A stretch of 64,000 bases of DNA from Onchocerca lupi (taxonomy: Eukaryota > Nematoda > Chromadorea > Rhabditida > Onchocercidae), in assembly GCA_028564675.1 (NCBI GenBank), contig JAOVVO010000414.1, forward strand, positions 1 through 64,000, in the 5' to 3' direction. The position numbers were made by a program, and so were the translations under genes. Of the stretch, positions 48,673 through 61,276 are shown piece by piece. Each line of letters starts with the position of its first letter. Position 1 is the first letter of the stretch. Under the pieces are notes generated by a model. The model had not been told where the DNA came from, made no database searches, and saw only the letters and a program-made list of their open reading frames with translations.

Positions 48673-51600
48673 AATTGCACTTTCGAAATCCGTTAGACTC
48701 ATCGATGTCAAGCGGAATTTGCTGATATATTTCCCTTCCGTTCCTCATCAAATATCATCTCATGAATTTGAGTATTTTCGAATTTCTCACTCTACGGATG
48801 GATATTCCTTTCTAAGAATACCGCGTAAGTAGTGATTCGAAAATTTCATAGCTCCAATAAACATCTTCATGATTCTGACATTCTTGCTAATTGCTTTTCG
48901 CTATTTTCTGAAGATTTAATGATTTAAGAAGCACGAAATTGCATCTGGAAGAAATTTCGCAAGAATGGAAATACGAATCAGGAATTGCGACAGTTGTTAT
49001 AAGTCAGGAAGGAAATGGACCTGATTTGAGAAGCTTATTATAATATCATTCATTCAGATGTACTGAATTCAATAAGAAGTTAGTGTAAGGCGCATCTTTT
49101 GTGCTCTTTCTTCAATCTTACTTGGCATTATTAAAACTTTCAGTGCAAATTAGGAGTAACTTTAGATTCAAGTTGAATTGACAACTTGCAACAATTGAAC
49201 GTCACCAACGCAACTTAATTCACGTTATATGCTTTGTGCATAGTGAAAATAAATGCTTTTTACGTCTGAATATAGCATATAAATGAGGAAACTTGGCAAT
49301 AATTTTTAAAGAAAATACTAGAAAGTATAACATTAATATGAATTACCAAAAGTTTCAATCCTTTAAATATAAGTTGTAGGAAATTTTGACGTCAGAATTA
49401 CTTTCCAAATTATATTTAAACTTTTGGATGACGTCATTTCCGTAATTCTTTGTCAATGAAAATGTGGCAGTGATGATAATGTGGAAAAAAAAAAACTTTA
49501 AGTTTAATTTGACGTGTTCATGCAAAATACAATCGGATAAATATTTAAAGCTAGATGTGTCGCACTGAGACAAAGAACTTTCAGCGAAATGGAATTTGAA
49601 GTAATTTTGAAAACAATTTTCTCTTAACAGAATAATTCAAAAGATGGGATATTGATTACTGAGCTAATTTAAAAATGTAAAAATAATCTTATGGGAGGTA
49701 ATTTGAAATTGGTGATTCAATGGAATTAGAATCCAATTTTCCACTATCAAAATAACTCATTTTCTATTTTCAGTTAGCTCAATAATTCAAATTTATGTTT
49801 TTTCGGCGATTGAAATTAATTATTTTTTTTAAAGATTTTGTAATTTACTATCATCAACTTGAAAATAAAAAAATTAAAAATTTAATTTTTGTTCGAAAAC
49901 AAAAGAGAACAGAACAGTTCAACTTGTTAGCGCGAAAATTTCACAGATTTCTTACATATGCTTAAACTAAAATGTAAAAAAAAAAAGATTTCTAGATTTG
50001 AAAAGCCAAAGTTTATTTTTTTATTTATTTATTTTTTTTTTGAATCGCGGCATTTATGTGGAGAAGTTGACAATAAAGAAAAGGACAAGGCCATGAATCA
50101 CTTTGAGCCAAGGTTTCATCGTCAGATTGCTAGTCCATACGAACGACAACCCATTTAACGGTGCTTGATTGAGAAAATCTTTGAGGGGCGGGAAAGTTAG
50201 AACTCAGAATGTCGCCATCGCTCGAATGAGGACAATTTCGAAAAAAGTTTTAGATAATTAAATGCTTTTCGTACTATCGTTTCCTGCAAACATTCAATTA
50301 AATTCTTCATATATCCCGGAATCGACGTGAAGATTCGAGCACCATCACTAAAGACTCGAAATCAATTCAAAATTCCGTGTTTTCCAATTAGTGGAAAATC
50401 AATATCTAAACAAATCTATAAAAATGTTCAAATCGATAAGTGTTTATGAAATTATTTAATTTGAGAAAAATGAAAATATAACAAATCCCAGTCATTTGTC
50501 TAGAAAATTCTCACACTATCATACTTCCATTTCAACTTTTCCGTTAATAAATCATTTTAAAAGGTAAGAAAAGACACATATAATGATTTGCGTAATTGAA
50601 ATTATGAGGGTCAGTAAGTGAATTTTCAAGTTGAACGATTTGGGATGATATTAAAAGAGAAGTGTACTTCAGTGATATAAATTTGAAAAACGGAGCTAAG
50701 TGCCATGTTGGAAGTGACAAAAGCTAAATCACAAGTGGACGAAAGATAAAGTTCATTTGATAAATCATATTTAATTAACAAAGAGATCAATTATATTTTG
50801 ATCAAAGTTCATAGAATATTATTTATGGAATAACGAAAGCAAAAAGGATGCCTACAAATATGATCACTTCAGTGAAATTAATTCCAATTCTGATTAACGT
50901 TTCCAAAATGCTTCATCTATCTCCTAGAAACATGCAAAGTAAAATTCCTCCTTCTGCAATATTCATCTTTACCAAAATGAATTTCATAAATTTCACAGAT
51001 CAAACTTGTTAACTAATTTCTCATAATATTTGAATAATTTTTCAATCTTTTTTGTACGGGAATTTTGAAGGAAACAAATTAACAAAATTCAAATTGAAAA
51101 TGTTCGTTATTTCAAAATAAAACAAAACAAAAAAGTTGGAAAGAGAAAGAAGAGATATTAATTAAAACGATGAAAATTAATAGAGCAATATTAAATTATG
51201 CTTTTAACCTCTCAACTAAGCCTTTCGTGCTAAAAGAGAGGATCTGATAAGAAAGATAAACTCTTATCGACTTGAATTCTATGATAATAACAGTCTTTCT
51301 TGAAAATACTTCTAAAAACCATTTTTATAATGGCCGATCAGGTATTCTATCATACGAATTTCATTTTATCTATCACTAGAGTTAACAATGATCATCTCTT
51401 ACAGCCAACTTCAGTTTCATCTTCACCTTTCCCATATAACAGTAACTATCAATTTTATCACCACCTGTTATCAGCCATCCTTCAATTACTGATTGACAAT
51501 TATGTGAAAAACAAGCCATGAATGCCCATTTCATGTATTTTGGCATTAAAAAGAAGTAAAATTGATGAATTTGAAAGCCTAAGCATACTTTTTTCTTTAC

Positions 51601-53896
51601 CTTTGGAAAGAAAAAAGCGCAAACAGATATTTTTTCCAAATCCTTTGCCATCATTCATTGTTAGATTTAAAAAAAATTTTATTCATTTTCTTCTTTGGAA
51701 AAGAGAATCACTCTATCACTCTCTTATCTTATCATTTCATATCAGTGGCTAGCAGATAAGGATCATTGTAATTTAGCTCTTACTCTTCTAAGAAATATAA
51801 TTGATATCACTACGCATATCAAAGTAACAAATGTATCAACAAATTACATTCCAAAATAACAAATTAATTTTGCAAAAAGCATTTGTGATGAGATTACGAA
51901 AGGATGCTATCGCACTTTCTGTTTGCATACTTTTGCTTTGCACTTGAAGAAAAATAAAATTGTACGATAAAATTCTCGTAGTATTGAGCTTTTTGAAATT
52001 GTTGCTTAACTTTTCCATCTCTTGGATGAAACTTCTCCTCATCTCTTCTCATTAACCTCTGTGATTAATTGATTCTGCTTAATTGATCCAACTAGGTCTA
52101 TCATCATAAATTTACATCTTTGAAGAAGCGGAGAAAGAGTGTTAGTGCAAAAAATAAAATAAGCATATTATTTATCTGATATTATTAATAATCTTTTTAT
52201 TATGAACGTGGTACGCTTGGATGTTTTCACGTTTCATCTTCACGTATTACGCATTTAAACCAATAATTTCAATTTGAGTATTTTGTCATTTATCGTAGAA
52301 GAAGAAGTGAAAGAATTCAAGTATGCGAGCGTTATTTAAATTATCGAAAATTGGTTCCATCAATAAGAGAGTAATTTATGGCTTAGTAGCAGAATAATGA
52401 AAGAATGGAATGAGAAAACAAAAAGATATCGTGAAATAATTCATGATTTGAATGTGAAATCAGCTTCATGTCATTTCTCAGGTTTATTTATTATTCATGA
52501 ATTTCCTAGAAGGAGTATGTATTCTTTTTTCCAATTCAGCTCTGAATTACTCAAATTAAAAATTTACCATAATCGTTGCTAAAATTGCAGCAATTTCATT
52601 AAAATAATGATTTGATAGAGACGATATTTGCAAATATCGCAAAAAAAAGATAGAATTAACGAAAAATTTAACTTTTTCAAATCGATTTCAACGAAATTTA
52701 AAACCCGATTAGATATTATGAGCATAGAGGAATATTTTACTCTTTAATCGAGTAAGAAAATACGCCTAGGTTTTATTTGCTGCTAGTAAACTCGACTACT
52801 AGCACTGCATGCAACTATTTGCATCGTTGATCTTTGGTCGCTCATTTCAATGTGATAAAAACAACAATAAATATCATTTATTGAATATTCGGCCAATTAA
52901 AAACATCCCATATAATGACCTTTTTCTAAATAATCCGACCTAAATTAATCTCTCCTTGTCTGAACTTCTTGAATGATAATTAGACAGAAAATTCAAAGAT
53001 AGTTGAAATCAAATTTCTTAGCGGATGCAGATAAATAATCAATCAATCGATTTAAATAATGAACAAATTTCGGCATATATCTTTAACAAAATTCTTTTTG
53101 ACTGGAATATAACAAAGGGTTTTATACCATTTCTATGTATAGATTGTGCATCGTTTCCACTAAATATTTGAAATGAATTGAAAATTTGAAATTTCGTATA
53201 AAAAAGGGAAGAAATCTTTTGGAAACTTTGCTTTCTTCCCTCAGTAATTATCCTCAATGGCTGCTTAATTTATGCTTTTACAATTTGCTTGTTCATTTTT
53301 TTTTTTTTTTTGATAAAATTTTTATGCATATTGATTGCGTGAAGGTGAGGGAGGGAGAAGTCTCTCAGGCAGGTGTAATTCTCAATTTCAAATATAATAT
53401 TACTGCTTTTGAAGTTGCTAATTATTTTCTTATAATTGAACTTCAATCAATTTACAAATTTGCATTTTAAAATAAAAGCTTAATTTTTCATGAAGATTTT
53501 AAGTTCTTTAAACCAAGGAAATTAAATCTTTTTTTTTTTTGCACATTTTTTCGTTATTAGCGTAAATATTAAAAATTAATCAGAAAAGTGCTAATATTTA
53601 TGATGATTTCTTTGATTAATTTTTAATATCCAATTTCATTTCTCATTTTTTCTCCAATAAAAAACGATTCTTCCTTATTGCAATTAAATGACAAATATTA
53701 TTTCTATTTCAAATTACAAATTTATATCTCGGTGAGTAGTCCAAATCTGAAAGTAATGAAAAACAAAACTTCCTTGGAAGTTCTTGGAAAAAATTTTCCC
53801 AAATCTTCCTTTCTTATCAAAAAACAAAATTAATCTTGTCATTTTTTTTTTTCAAGTAATTTACTCGACTTATAAATTTTTGATTTAACAGAGAAA

Positions 53897-53897
53897 C

Positions 53898-53930
<33 letters not shown>
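53897..53930. repeat. (TA)n microsatellite
   Basis: ACATATATACATATATA followed by an uninterrupted TA run. Confidence 0.9.
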
Positions 53931-55284
53931 GACAAATAAAACTTCGCGTAAAAAACTGCAAATATTCATCAAAAAGTGAAACTTATTTTTTGTTGTTTAT
54001 GAAAGGTAAAATATTTCAAATAGAAATTGTTGACAGAAAATGAAAGAAAGAAAACGAGTAAGATTGACGGGAGTGAAATAGTTGAAATTTAATTACTTAT
54101 GTCAAATATTCTGATCTGATCAAAATACGAACGATAATTTTGATTTCAATTTATTTTTCATCAGGAAATGTTTATAGCAAATAAACCGACTGTGAAAATA
54201 ATTAATTAGTAATGTCATTTCATTCCTCTTCGAATCAATTCAAACAGATGAATTTGTTGGGTAATTAGAATTTTGCCATGGTACTTCCCAGTAAAGATGC
54301 TTTATTTTAATTGGTAAGTAATAATTAGGCTAGTCTCTCGAATAACAGCAACGAATAAATGAGAAAACAAATTATGAAGTACATATGCATTACGTTGTAA
54401 GCAAAAATCTTTTAAGTTACTGTCCCATGTTAGGTTGCATGATTATTGGCTGCATAGTGAATAGAAGAAATCAAATTAAAACATCAAATGCAGATTTTAA
54501 TCAATTAATTAATTAAATTAAAAGAAGTAAAAGGGCAAAAAAGTGCAAGAAAATTGAGGAAGAAATGGGGATAATTTTGTAAAAATACACTTATCATTTA
54601 TTTATAATTTAAATTGCATTAACATTTGCTTAAAATGGTTAAAAATTCTGTTGAAATAAAAGCAGAAATAATTCGGTCAATTGAATATCCATTTCAGGAT
54701 TAATGAAAGATTCGATTTGCTCTAAAATTTAATTGATAATACTAGAAAAACCAAAGCTAGACATGCGCAGCTAAGGAAAACATATGATTAAAATGAATGC
54801 ATAAGTTAAGCGGAAGGCAATTGAAAATGCAAAATTTAATAATAAAAAACAAAAAATTGGAATTAAAATAAATATATACGAAATCAATGGGTAGAATTAA
54901 GTAAATTGCATTGGATAAACTATCAATGATGTATTCACTTACATAGTTATAAACGTGTGCTTATTAATTGAATTAGATAAAATAAAATTATCAATGAACT
55001 GATAAACAGCAAATGAATAAATATGCATTGAATCTATTTATTCTTTAGTTTTATTAACAAAAAAAAAAAAAATTTGAATTTGATTGGAAAAAGCATTTTG
55101 ACAAGAATGCCAGGAAATGAAATAGTGTCTGTCAATTTAATATCTGCAAAATTTAGTAAAATCTGTCATTTAAGTCCTATATTTATTCATAAAATTATTC
55201 TTTCTTCTTTTCTTTTTTTATGAAAGAACTTTTAAAAAAAAAAAATCATTTCTTTTTGTTAATTGTTTTCTGCTTCAATTATTT

Positions 55285-55286
<2 letters not shown>

Positions 55287-55315
<29 letters not shown>
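55287..55315. repeat. Poly-T tract (29 bases)
   Basis: Uninterrupted T run in intergenic DNA. Confidence 0.9.
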
Positions 55316-56817
55316 GAATGATTCTATTTAATTATTTTCAATTTTCTTTTTTTTTCTGATTTGTAATCAATTAAATAATTTTTCTTTTTAAATTCATCAT
55401 CAATCGTTTCTACTTCTCGACGGTCAAATTTGAGATGAATGAAAAAGAATCAAAATTTCTATATGAATGTTATTCATCTTGATGAATTTTATAATGATAA
55501 AATACTCAATTTAATAGAAATGGCGAAATATGGCATTAAGATTTAACTCCTTCCGGTATGGGATTCATTAGGACTGTGTCATCCAGATTTATAGTTATTG
55601 CGATTTTACTATAGCAAATTGGAGAAAACTATGGTATGAAGAAAGAAATTAAACTTTAAACCGATTTTAAATTAAATTTGAAAATTTTTAAACACATTTC
55701 GATTATTCGATAATATTTGATGATCTGTAAAATGTTTTTTCATTACAATCTTATGATAGAATATAAGATCAAATATTAATTAAAGTAAAACTTAATGATT
55801 CCATTTTTCTGCTTCATTTTCATTTCAAGCCTTCTTCATACACGTCTGTCATGGATTTTCATTATTCTCAAAGTTTTCCACGTGAAATCTAAACATGTGT
55901 TTGCAATTAAAACCCTTGCCCATTTCGTTTTTTAAGATATGTATTGCTAACTAATATATGTATATTGATAAATTGATAAATGATATTGAAATGATCACGT
56001 TACGTGAACGTAAAAAATGATTCGATGCTTGAATGCTAATTTCCACTTTTTTATCATTCACATTTCAATAGAACGAACTTATGGCATTTTTAGAATGAGC
56101 GATGAAATGGTGGCACTTACTTAAATGGAATGCAATGTAATTAAATTTTCGATGCCATTAATCATAATGTCACACTAAATTACGCCATCTTAATGACATG
56201 CATATTTCACGTACGTAATTGATCTGATTTAATACGGTAGCACGTATTTTCATCAATTATTCCAAATCATCACTCAAATCTGCCACAAATCTGCTCAATT
56301 TCTTTTCCATACTCATCCACTGTTCTTCTTTTAAAAAAATAAATTCAGTTTTTTTCGAATTTTTTTTTTGCCAAGTTCCATTGCCTTTAAAATATTGTTT
56401 ATATATTGCATGAGAAATTACAGAATGGAAATAATGTTTTGGAAAAAAAAATAAGAAATATGCAATCGTTTCCTAATTTTATTTTTCTCAAGTTTAAACC
56501 TGTTTTCGTTTGAAATTCATGTTCCACTAAAGTCTTTTTCCATTTGAACAAACTATTCCTGTGACATTTAAACTCTTTTATAGCTGTTTTCTACAACTCT
56601 CGCTTCAATGCTTCCAATTTACTTAATAGTTAGCAATTTTATTTTCAAATATTTTACTTGAGATAACTATGCAAACGATTAATGTTTTATATAATCCAAA
56701 ATGTTTATTCTAATACTCTCATAATATAATAGAAGTATAATTTTCAAAATTTTTTACTGATTTTCATTTTCAAATAAAACGAACATTCAAAATTTATAAA
56801 TTGCTGCTTTTTTTTAG

Positions 56818-57940
56818 CTTCTTGGTACATTCACTGGTCTCAAAGGATTTAAAAGTGAGTACTTAAATTTTTAAAATTCAACTTTAATATGCATCATAAA
56901 AAGTGTTACCTCATAAAAAGTATTAGCTATACTATTTGAATATTTCAAAGCAATTTATATATTTGTAAATTAATTCTATTTACGACTCATTTCCTGAAGG
57001 AGAAATTTAATTAAACGAACAATTTGGCTGATAAATGTGTGGGCAGAATGACGTCGATAAATTTGCAATTTTGAAAGTGAAATTTTGTAAACAATCTTGA
57101 TGAATATTTCAGCATGCGTGGACCATTTCTGTCCTTTGGGGACATATTGTGAAGAACGTGATATTGTTACGTGTAAAAGTCCGCCATGTCAACCGATACT
57201 TGCGTGTTTGCCTGACAGCACAAAAGGTTTTTAGCACTTTTCGTATATTCTCGAATAATGTCACAAATAGCAGTTTATTGTTACCCACAACTTACCCACG
57301 GGTAAAGTATGAAAGAAAGTATCCAACCAGCCAATTATTTTGTATACTTGTTAATGCGTCGAAAATGAATCAAAATCTTGTAAATAATGAGGGAAAAATG
57401 CATGTTAGAAATGATTCTTGTGATTGCTTATCAGTGCATTTCACTGATAATCTCGGGAGATACTGGCAAGAAGAATTGATTGCAAATTACAACTTTAATT
57501 CATCTATTTATTTTTTTTAATATACAAATGGGAGGAATTTGGAGATATGAAGTTAGAAAAAATGATACTCAACAAATATATGAAGATTTCTGATGATTAG
57601 GTTATCAACGCATAATTGATTTTGCATATTGAAATCTTTTGGCTTTTATGGTTTATATTTCGCTTCAACGATTTCTTATATAGAAGAATTTTGGAGTTTT
57701 CACAAAATTTTCAGGTTGTAAGAGTCATCCACCCTGTCCAGCAGGCCAAGTTTGTGCCGAAAAGTTGGTACCATGCATTGGCCGATCATGTCGTAAAATT
57801 GCGAAATGTGTCCTACCAGGAAGTTAGCGCATTTTGTCATTCGTTTAATAAAATTTCAAAATTTTCTTTTCAACATTTCTTCTTCTTAAACTTTTCTTAA
57901 CTAAATGTATAATAATTAATGAACGCAAAATTTCGCTTTT

Positions 57941-57975
<35 letters not shown>

Positions 57976-58201
57976 AAAACGAAAAGTGAAGTATCGATTT
58001 TTCCTTTTACTAATTTGAATAAATGATGTAAGTTAATTCTCACCTATGCATATATTATTCGAAATGAACAACTTTTATCAATTTGCAGCATGCGAAGCGA
58101 TGGAATGTCCACCATCTCATAAATGTATGATGAATCCTGGGCCAACATGTGTTAAAACAATTTTATCTGCTGAAGATATTGTCAGAATGAATCAACACTA
58201 A
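56818..58201 (+). CDS. Secreted-type cysteine-rich repeat protein (5' end not found)
   Basis: Four exons, 56818-56854, 57113-57226, 57715-57822 and 58089-58201 (TAA). All internal junctions are phase 1. The first is LLGTFTGLKGFK after TTTTTTAG. The next three each carry one cysteine module: CVDHFCPLGTYC then C-K-S-P-P-C and C; CKSHPPCPAGQVC then CIGRSC and C; CEAMECPPSHKC then C. Spacing is C-x4/5-C-x5-C-x6/7-C-x4-C-x5-C, with the last module keeping four Cys. No membrane segment follows, and a signal peptide must be in a missing upstream exon that ends in phase 0. Known: such Cys modules are common in nematode secreted and surface proteins, but I cannot name a family. Donors are GTGAGT, GTTTTT and GTTAGC; the last two are weak but are the only ones that keep the frame. 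Confidence 0.83.
57942..57974. repeat. Poly-A tract (33 bases) in an intron
   Basis: Uninterrupted A run in the last intron of the cysteine-rich gene. Confidence 0.95.
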
Positions 58202-59619
58202 ATGTTCATGTTTATTGATCATTTTTGTGATCGTTCATTGATCACGTTTACGAACAATTTTCTGATATTTGTTTTACAATCTCAATCAGATAAATTAGTT
58301 ACAAAGAGATATGAAATTGGTTGAAGAACAAACATGATGCAAGGTATGGTAAAACCGACAATTTAGAAAATATCAAAGTTGCAGTTGATTGAATTCAAGT
58401 TCAACTAAGTTTTGTTTCCACTCTTCTGCCACATTCCCTCTCTTATCTCAAAATCTTTTTATAACGAATTGCATTCTTGTAACTCGTTTTTCATCGACCG
58501 CATGCTTGAAAATTTTGAAAAACGATGACGACACTGTGATTGTCTATTGTGGAACTTTGGCTGTCATTGATAAGAACTGCTCTGATCAGCCTTAGAACTG
58601 TATTTGTTTGATATCACTGAGATGGGCTAATCAATTTCATTCATCCTAAGCAATGAATTCCAGAAAAGGAAATAAAAGTAATGTCAGAAAGTTAAAACTT
58701 AAAGACATTTCATTCATGAAATTGCTCATCTTCTTGTTTACAAAAAAGAAACTAATTTGTTTTTATTAAGACAAGATTCCATGAAATAAAATATCAAAAA
58801 AAAAAATGCTGAATAATTTTTTTTTCTTGAAAACATTTTTACCAGCGAAATTTATTTCATAAAATAACGACTACAGGCTGAGTTTAATTTCAATAAATCT
58901 GATCAATGGTCGTCCAGCTTATCTGAGATATAATTTTGATGGTCAATTAATTATTTAAATCTATTATAATCTAGTCACTATTTCTCTAAACTATTAAAAT
59001 TTTGTTGAGAAATACGAGATGGAATATATGAAGGCCAAAGGTAGGTGGATCAGCGCAGATAACTGATATAGTCTCTATCTAATATGCAGACTGATAAGTT
59101 GGTCAGTTATTCCTTGAATATGATTGTTCACAATTCTTCTCAGTGCTAACGTCAGGGTTGAATTCGAAATTGAATGAATATTTTGATTAATATAAGAATC
59201 TTGTAATATGAAATATTCATTTTTTGTCATAAAATGAGTGAATTTTGAACTGTTGAACTTGGAATTGTTCAATCAGCATTATTGATTTTTCGAATATTTC
59301 AATGAAAAATTTCTTTAACTTCAAAAATTAGAGTTGTATTTATAAATCTTGTTCCAATTATAGCATCATTTGATCAAATAAAACACAGCAATATGATCGT
59401 AAGCGAGAAATTTGCTTATTTCGCGAAACATAAAATCGAATATTTCCAGTTTTTTATTTATTTTTCATTCCATTAGTACATGTAAGTGGCGGTTACTGAA
59501 TCTTTGAATAATTTATTCGCTACTAATTTGACTTCGCAATTCACGTATCACCCGTCAATTAATATATTATTCGGAAAAGAACCACTCATCTTCGAAATAT
59601 TAACAATTTTTCATAAAAA
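58202..59619. other. 3' flank and intergenic DNA
   Basis: AT-rich. A 68-codon plus frame 58389-58595 (KILKNDDDTVIVYCGTLAV) lacks an ATG at its start and resembles nothing known. The minus frame 59075-59272 is unconvincing. Confidence 0.35.
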
Positions 59620-61276
59620 ATGGGCAGAATTTTGGAGCTACTAGAGAATTCAATTTTGACTGGTTACTGTATTTATCGTATGCTCTTTTCTGTCCATCTT
59701 ATTGCACAAAATATTAAGTTTATATCTGAAAATAATATTTCTGGATGGATTGAAAATCATCAGTGGCGTGAGTTTTTAATACTTTCCTAAGCAAAAGAGT
59801 AATAAATAAATTCTAAATTCGAATGAAGCAAGTCAAATTAGTTTGTTGAAATAGAAACAATTTATTGAGTACTGAAGTTTGAATTTTTGAATAAAAGTAT
59901 TTCTCTATATGATATACGGGAAAAAAGCACATTACTAATACTTACAGTACTGTGTGAAATTATGAAAATATTTGATTGTTATCGCAGTAAAATGAGCGAA
60001 TATTCTAATATTTCATGATAATAAATAATAAAAAAAAGGAATGAAAAATGAGATTAATTCAAGTATTCCTATTCTTAACTTTCTCGTTTGTATAAAACTC
60101 AAAAGATGATGGCATTGATTTTCACATCAACAAGAAAGAAACTTGCGAAAGAAAATTATTCAGCCCAATTTCATTTTTCCAGCTGAAATTGAAATCGCAT
60201 TTGCTATAATGGCAATCGCTGGCTTACTGTCAGGCCGACGATTTGTATTCAGTTTTACAGTATTTTTCTTTATAATGCGTGCATCTATTGCTATCACCAC
60301 CGTAACCGTCGATTTTTGCACTGTAAAATTTTCCGCTTCTTCTCTTTTCAATACCATAAAACCAATTGTTTAAATGTAAATATCGAATATTTCATGATAC
60401 ATGCGATTAGATGAAAATTTGTTTAAAATAAGGGAGTAGATAGATGACCCTTAATTAACCTTTGGATGTTTTGAAATTCATATCCATCATTTGTTAAAGT
60501 TAATGTTATGCAAAAAATAAAAGCTCAAACAGCATTTTTTTTTTTCATACATTTCTCATACTTTATACCTGAAATTTTTATAAATCATCAATGAATTAAT
60601 TATTCAATTAGCAGTTTTATCAGATTTCAGTTTGACTCAAATCACAACATGTTTGCTTCTGCAAACTATCGCATAGTCATCAAGTAAAAGTTGAAATTTA
60701 AATTTCACTTTTTTAAGCTTTCATTTGGCAAATCAATTAGTTGTGGTGTAAATGAACATTCATCCTATAACTGTAAATGGAGTGATGCCTTCATTTTCAT
60801 CCAAGACATTCTCACGTTTATTTCACTTGTGAGTCTTCTATTTTCACGTACACTCACGTGCTCTTAACAAACTTTTCAAGAAAAAAACAAAAAATAATTT
60901 TGCTCATTGAAATCTCTCAACTAAAAATTGAAATTTACTCTACGAAAATTATTTATCTGCTTGATTCTTTTTTTTCATTTGTAAAAATTTTAAAATTCCA
61001 AATTTTGCAGATTTATAAAAATTCATTTCTTAAAAAAAGTGGCATTTACAAGTGTTGCAGACGCTGATGTCTGGTGTCGTATTTCTTCGACTCTTCTGGT
61101 TTATACCTCAAGCGAATTATCATCGAAAAGATCCGATCGAGCAGAATTATATCGAGGAACGACAGATTAATTTACCATACTTCATTGGATGTGATAAGCA
61201 GAAGGAACATGGCCAGAAGCACAAATATGATAATAATTACAATGATAACAACCCTTATCAGTCGTCTGTAATTTAA
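59620..61276 (+). CDS. Small membrane protein, unknown family, 146 residues
   Basis: Three exons, 59620-59767 (ATG), 60183-60259 and 61061-61276 (TAA), joined in phase across GTGAGT...TTTTTCCAG and GTATTT...TGTTGCAG introns. Exon 1 gives MGRILELLENSILTGYCIYR and a hydrophobic stretch to about residue 30. Exon 2 is a membrane helix (EIEIAFAIMAIAGLLSG, 51-67) ending GRRFVFSFT. Exon 3 continues TLMSGVVFLRLFWFIPQ as a third hydrophobic segment. The tail is polar and Asn/Tyr-rich (DPIEQNYIEERQINL, YDNNYNDNNPYQSSVI). I recognise no family. It reads as a compact two- or three-pass membrane protein with a cytosolic or lumenal tail. The joined frame is the main evidence, and exon 2 could extend past its donor to a stop at 60373. 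Confidence 0.62.

Larger units (their letters stand above)
47654..56817. other. Gene-poor intergenic region
   Basis: Nine kilobases without a recognised gene. 48060-48180 and 48540-48830 are clearly less AT-rich and hold CpGs and a CTG repeat; they could be promoters or 5' UTR exons of the flanking genes (an AATACCGC|GTAAGT donor lies at about 48824). ATG-started ORFs such as 52397-52582 (MKEWNEKTKRYREII) and the frame ending 50158 (MNHFEPRFHRQIASPYERQP) look partly protein-like but are unsupported. The signal-peptide exon of the cysteine-rich gene should lie here but was not found. Confidence 0.4.

Noticed and set aside
57149..57520. 123-codon plus ORF
   Set aside because: It overlaps the first cysteine-module exon in a different frame. 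The cysteine frame has proper splice sites on both sides, so this ORF is a shadow.
60160..60357. Minus ORF of 65 codons
   Set aside because: Antisense to exon 2 of the small membrane protein, which has an acceptor and donor on the plus strand.
61041..61082. Frame ending KSGIYKCCRR at about 61067 as a terminal exon
   Set aside because: Very short. The acceptor at 61060 gives a 71-codon exon in phase with the two upstream exons.
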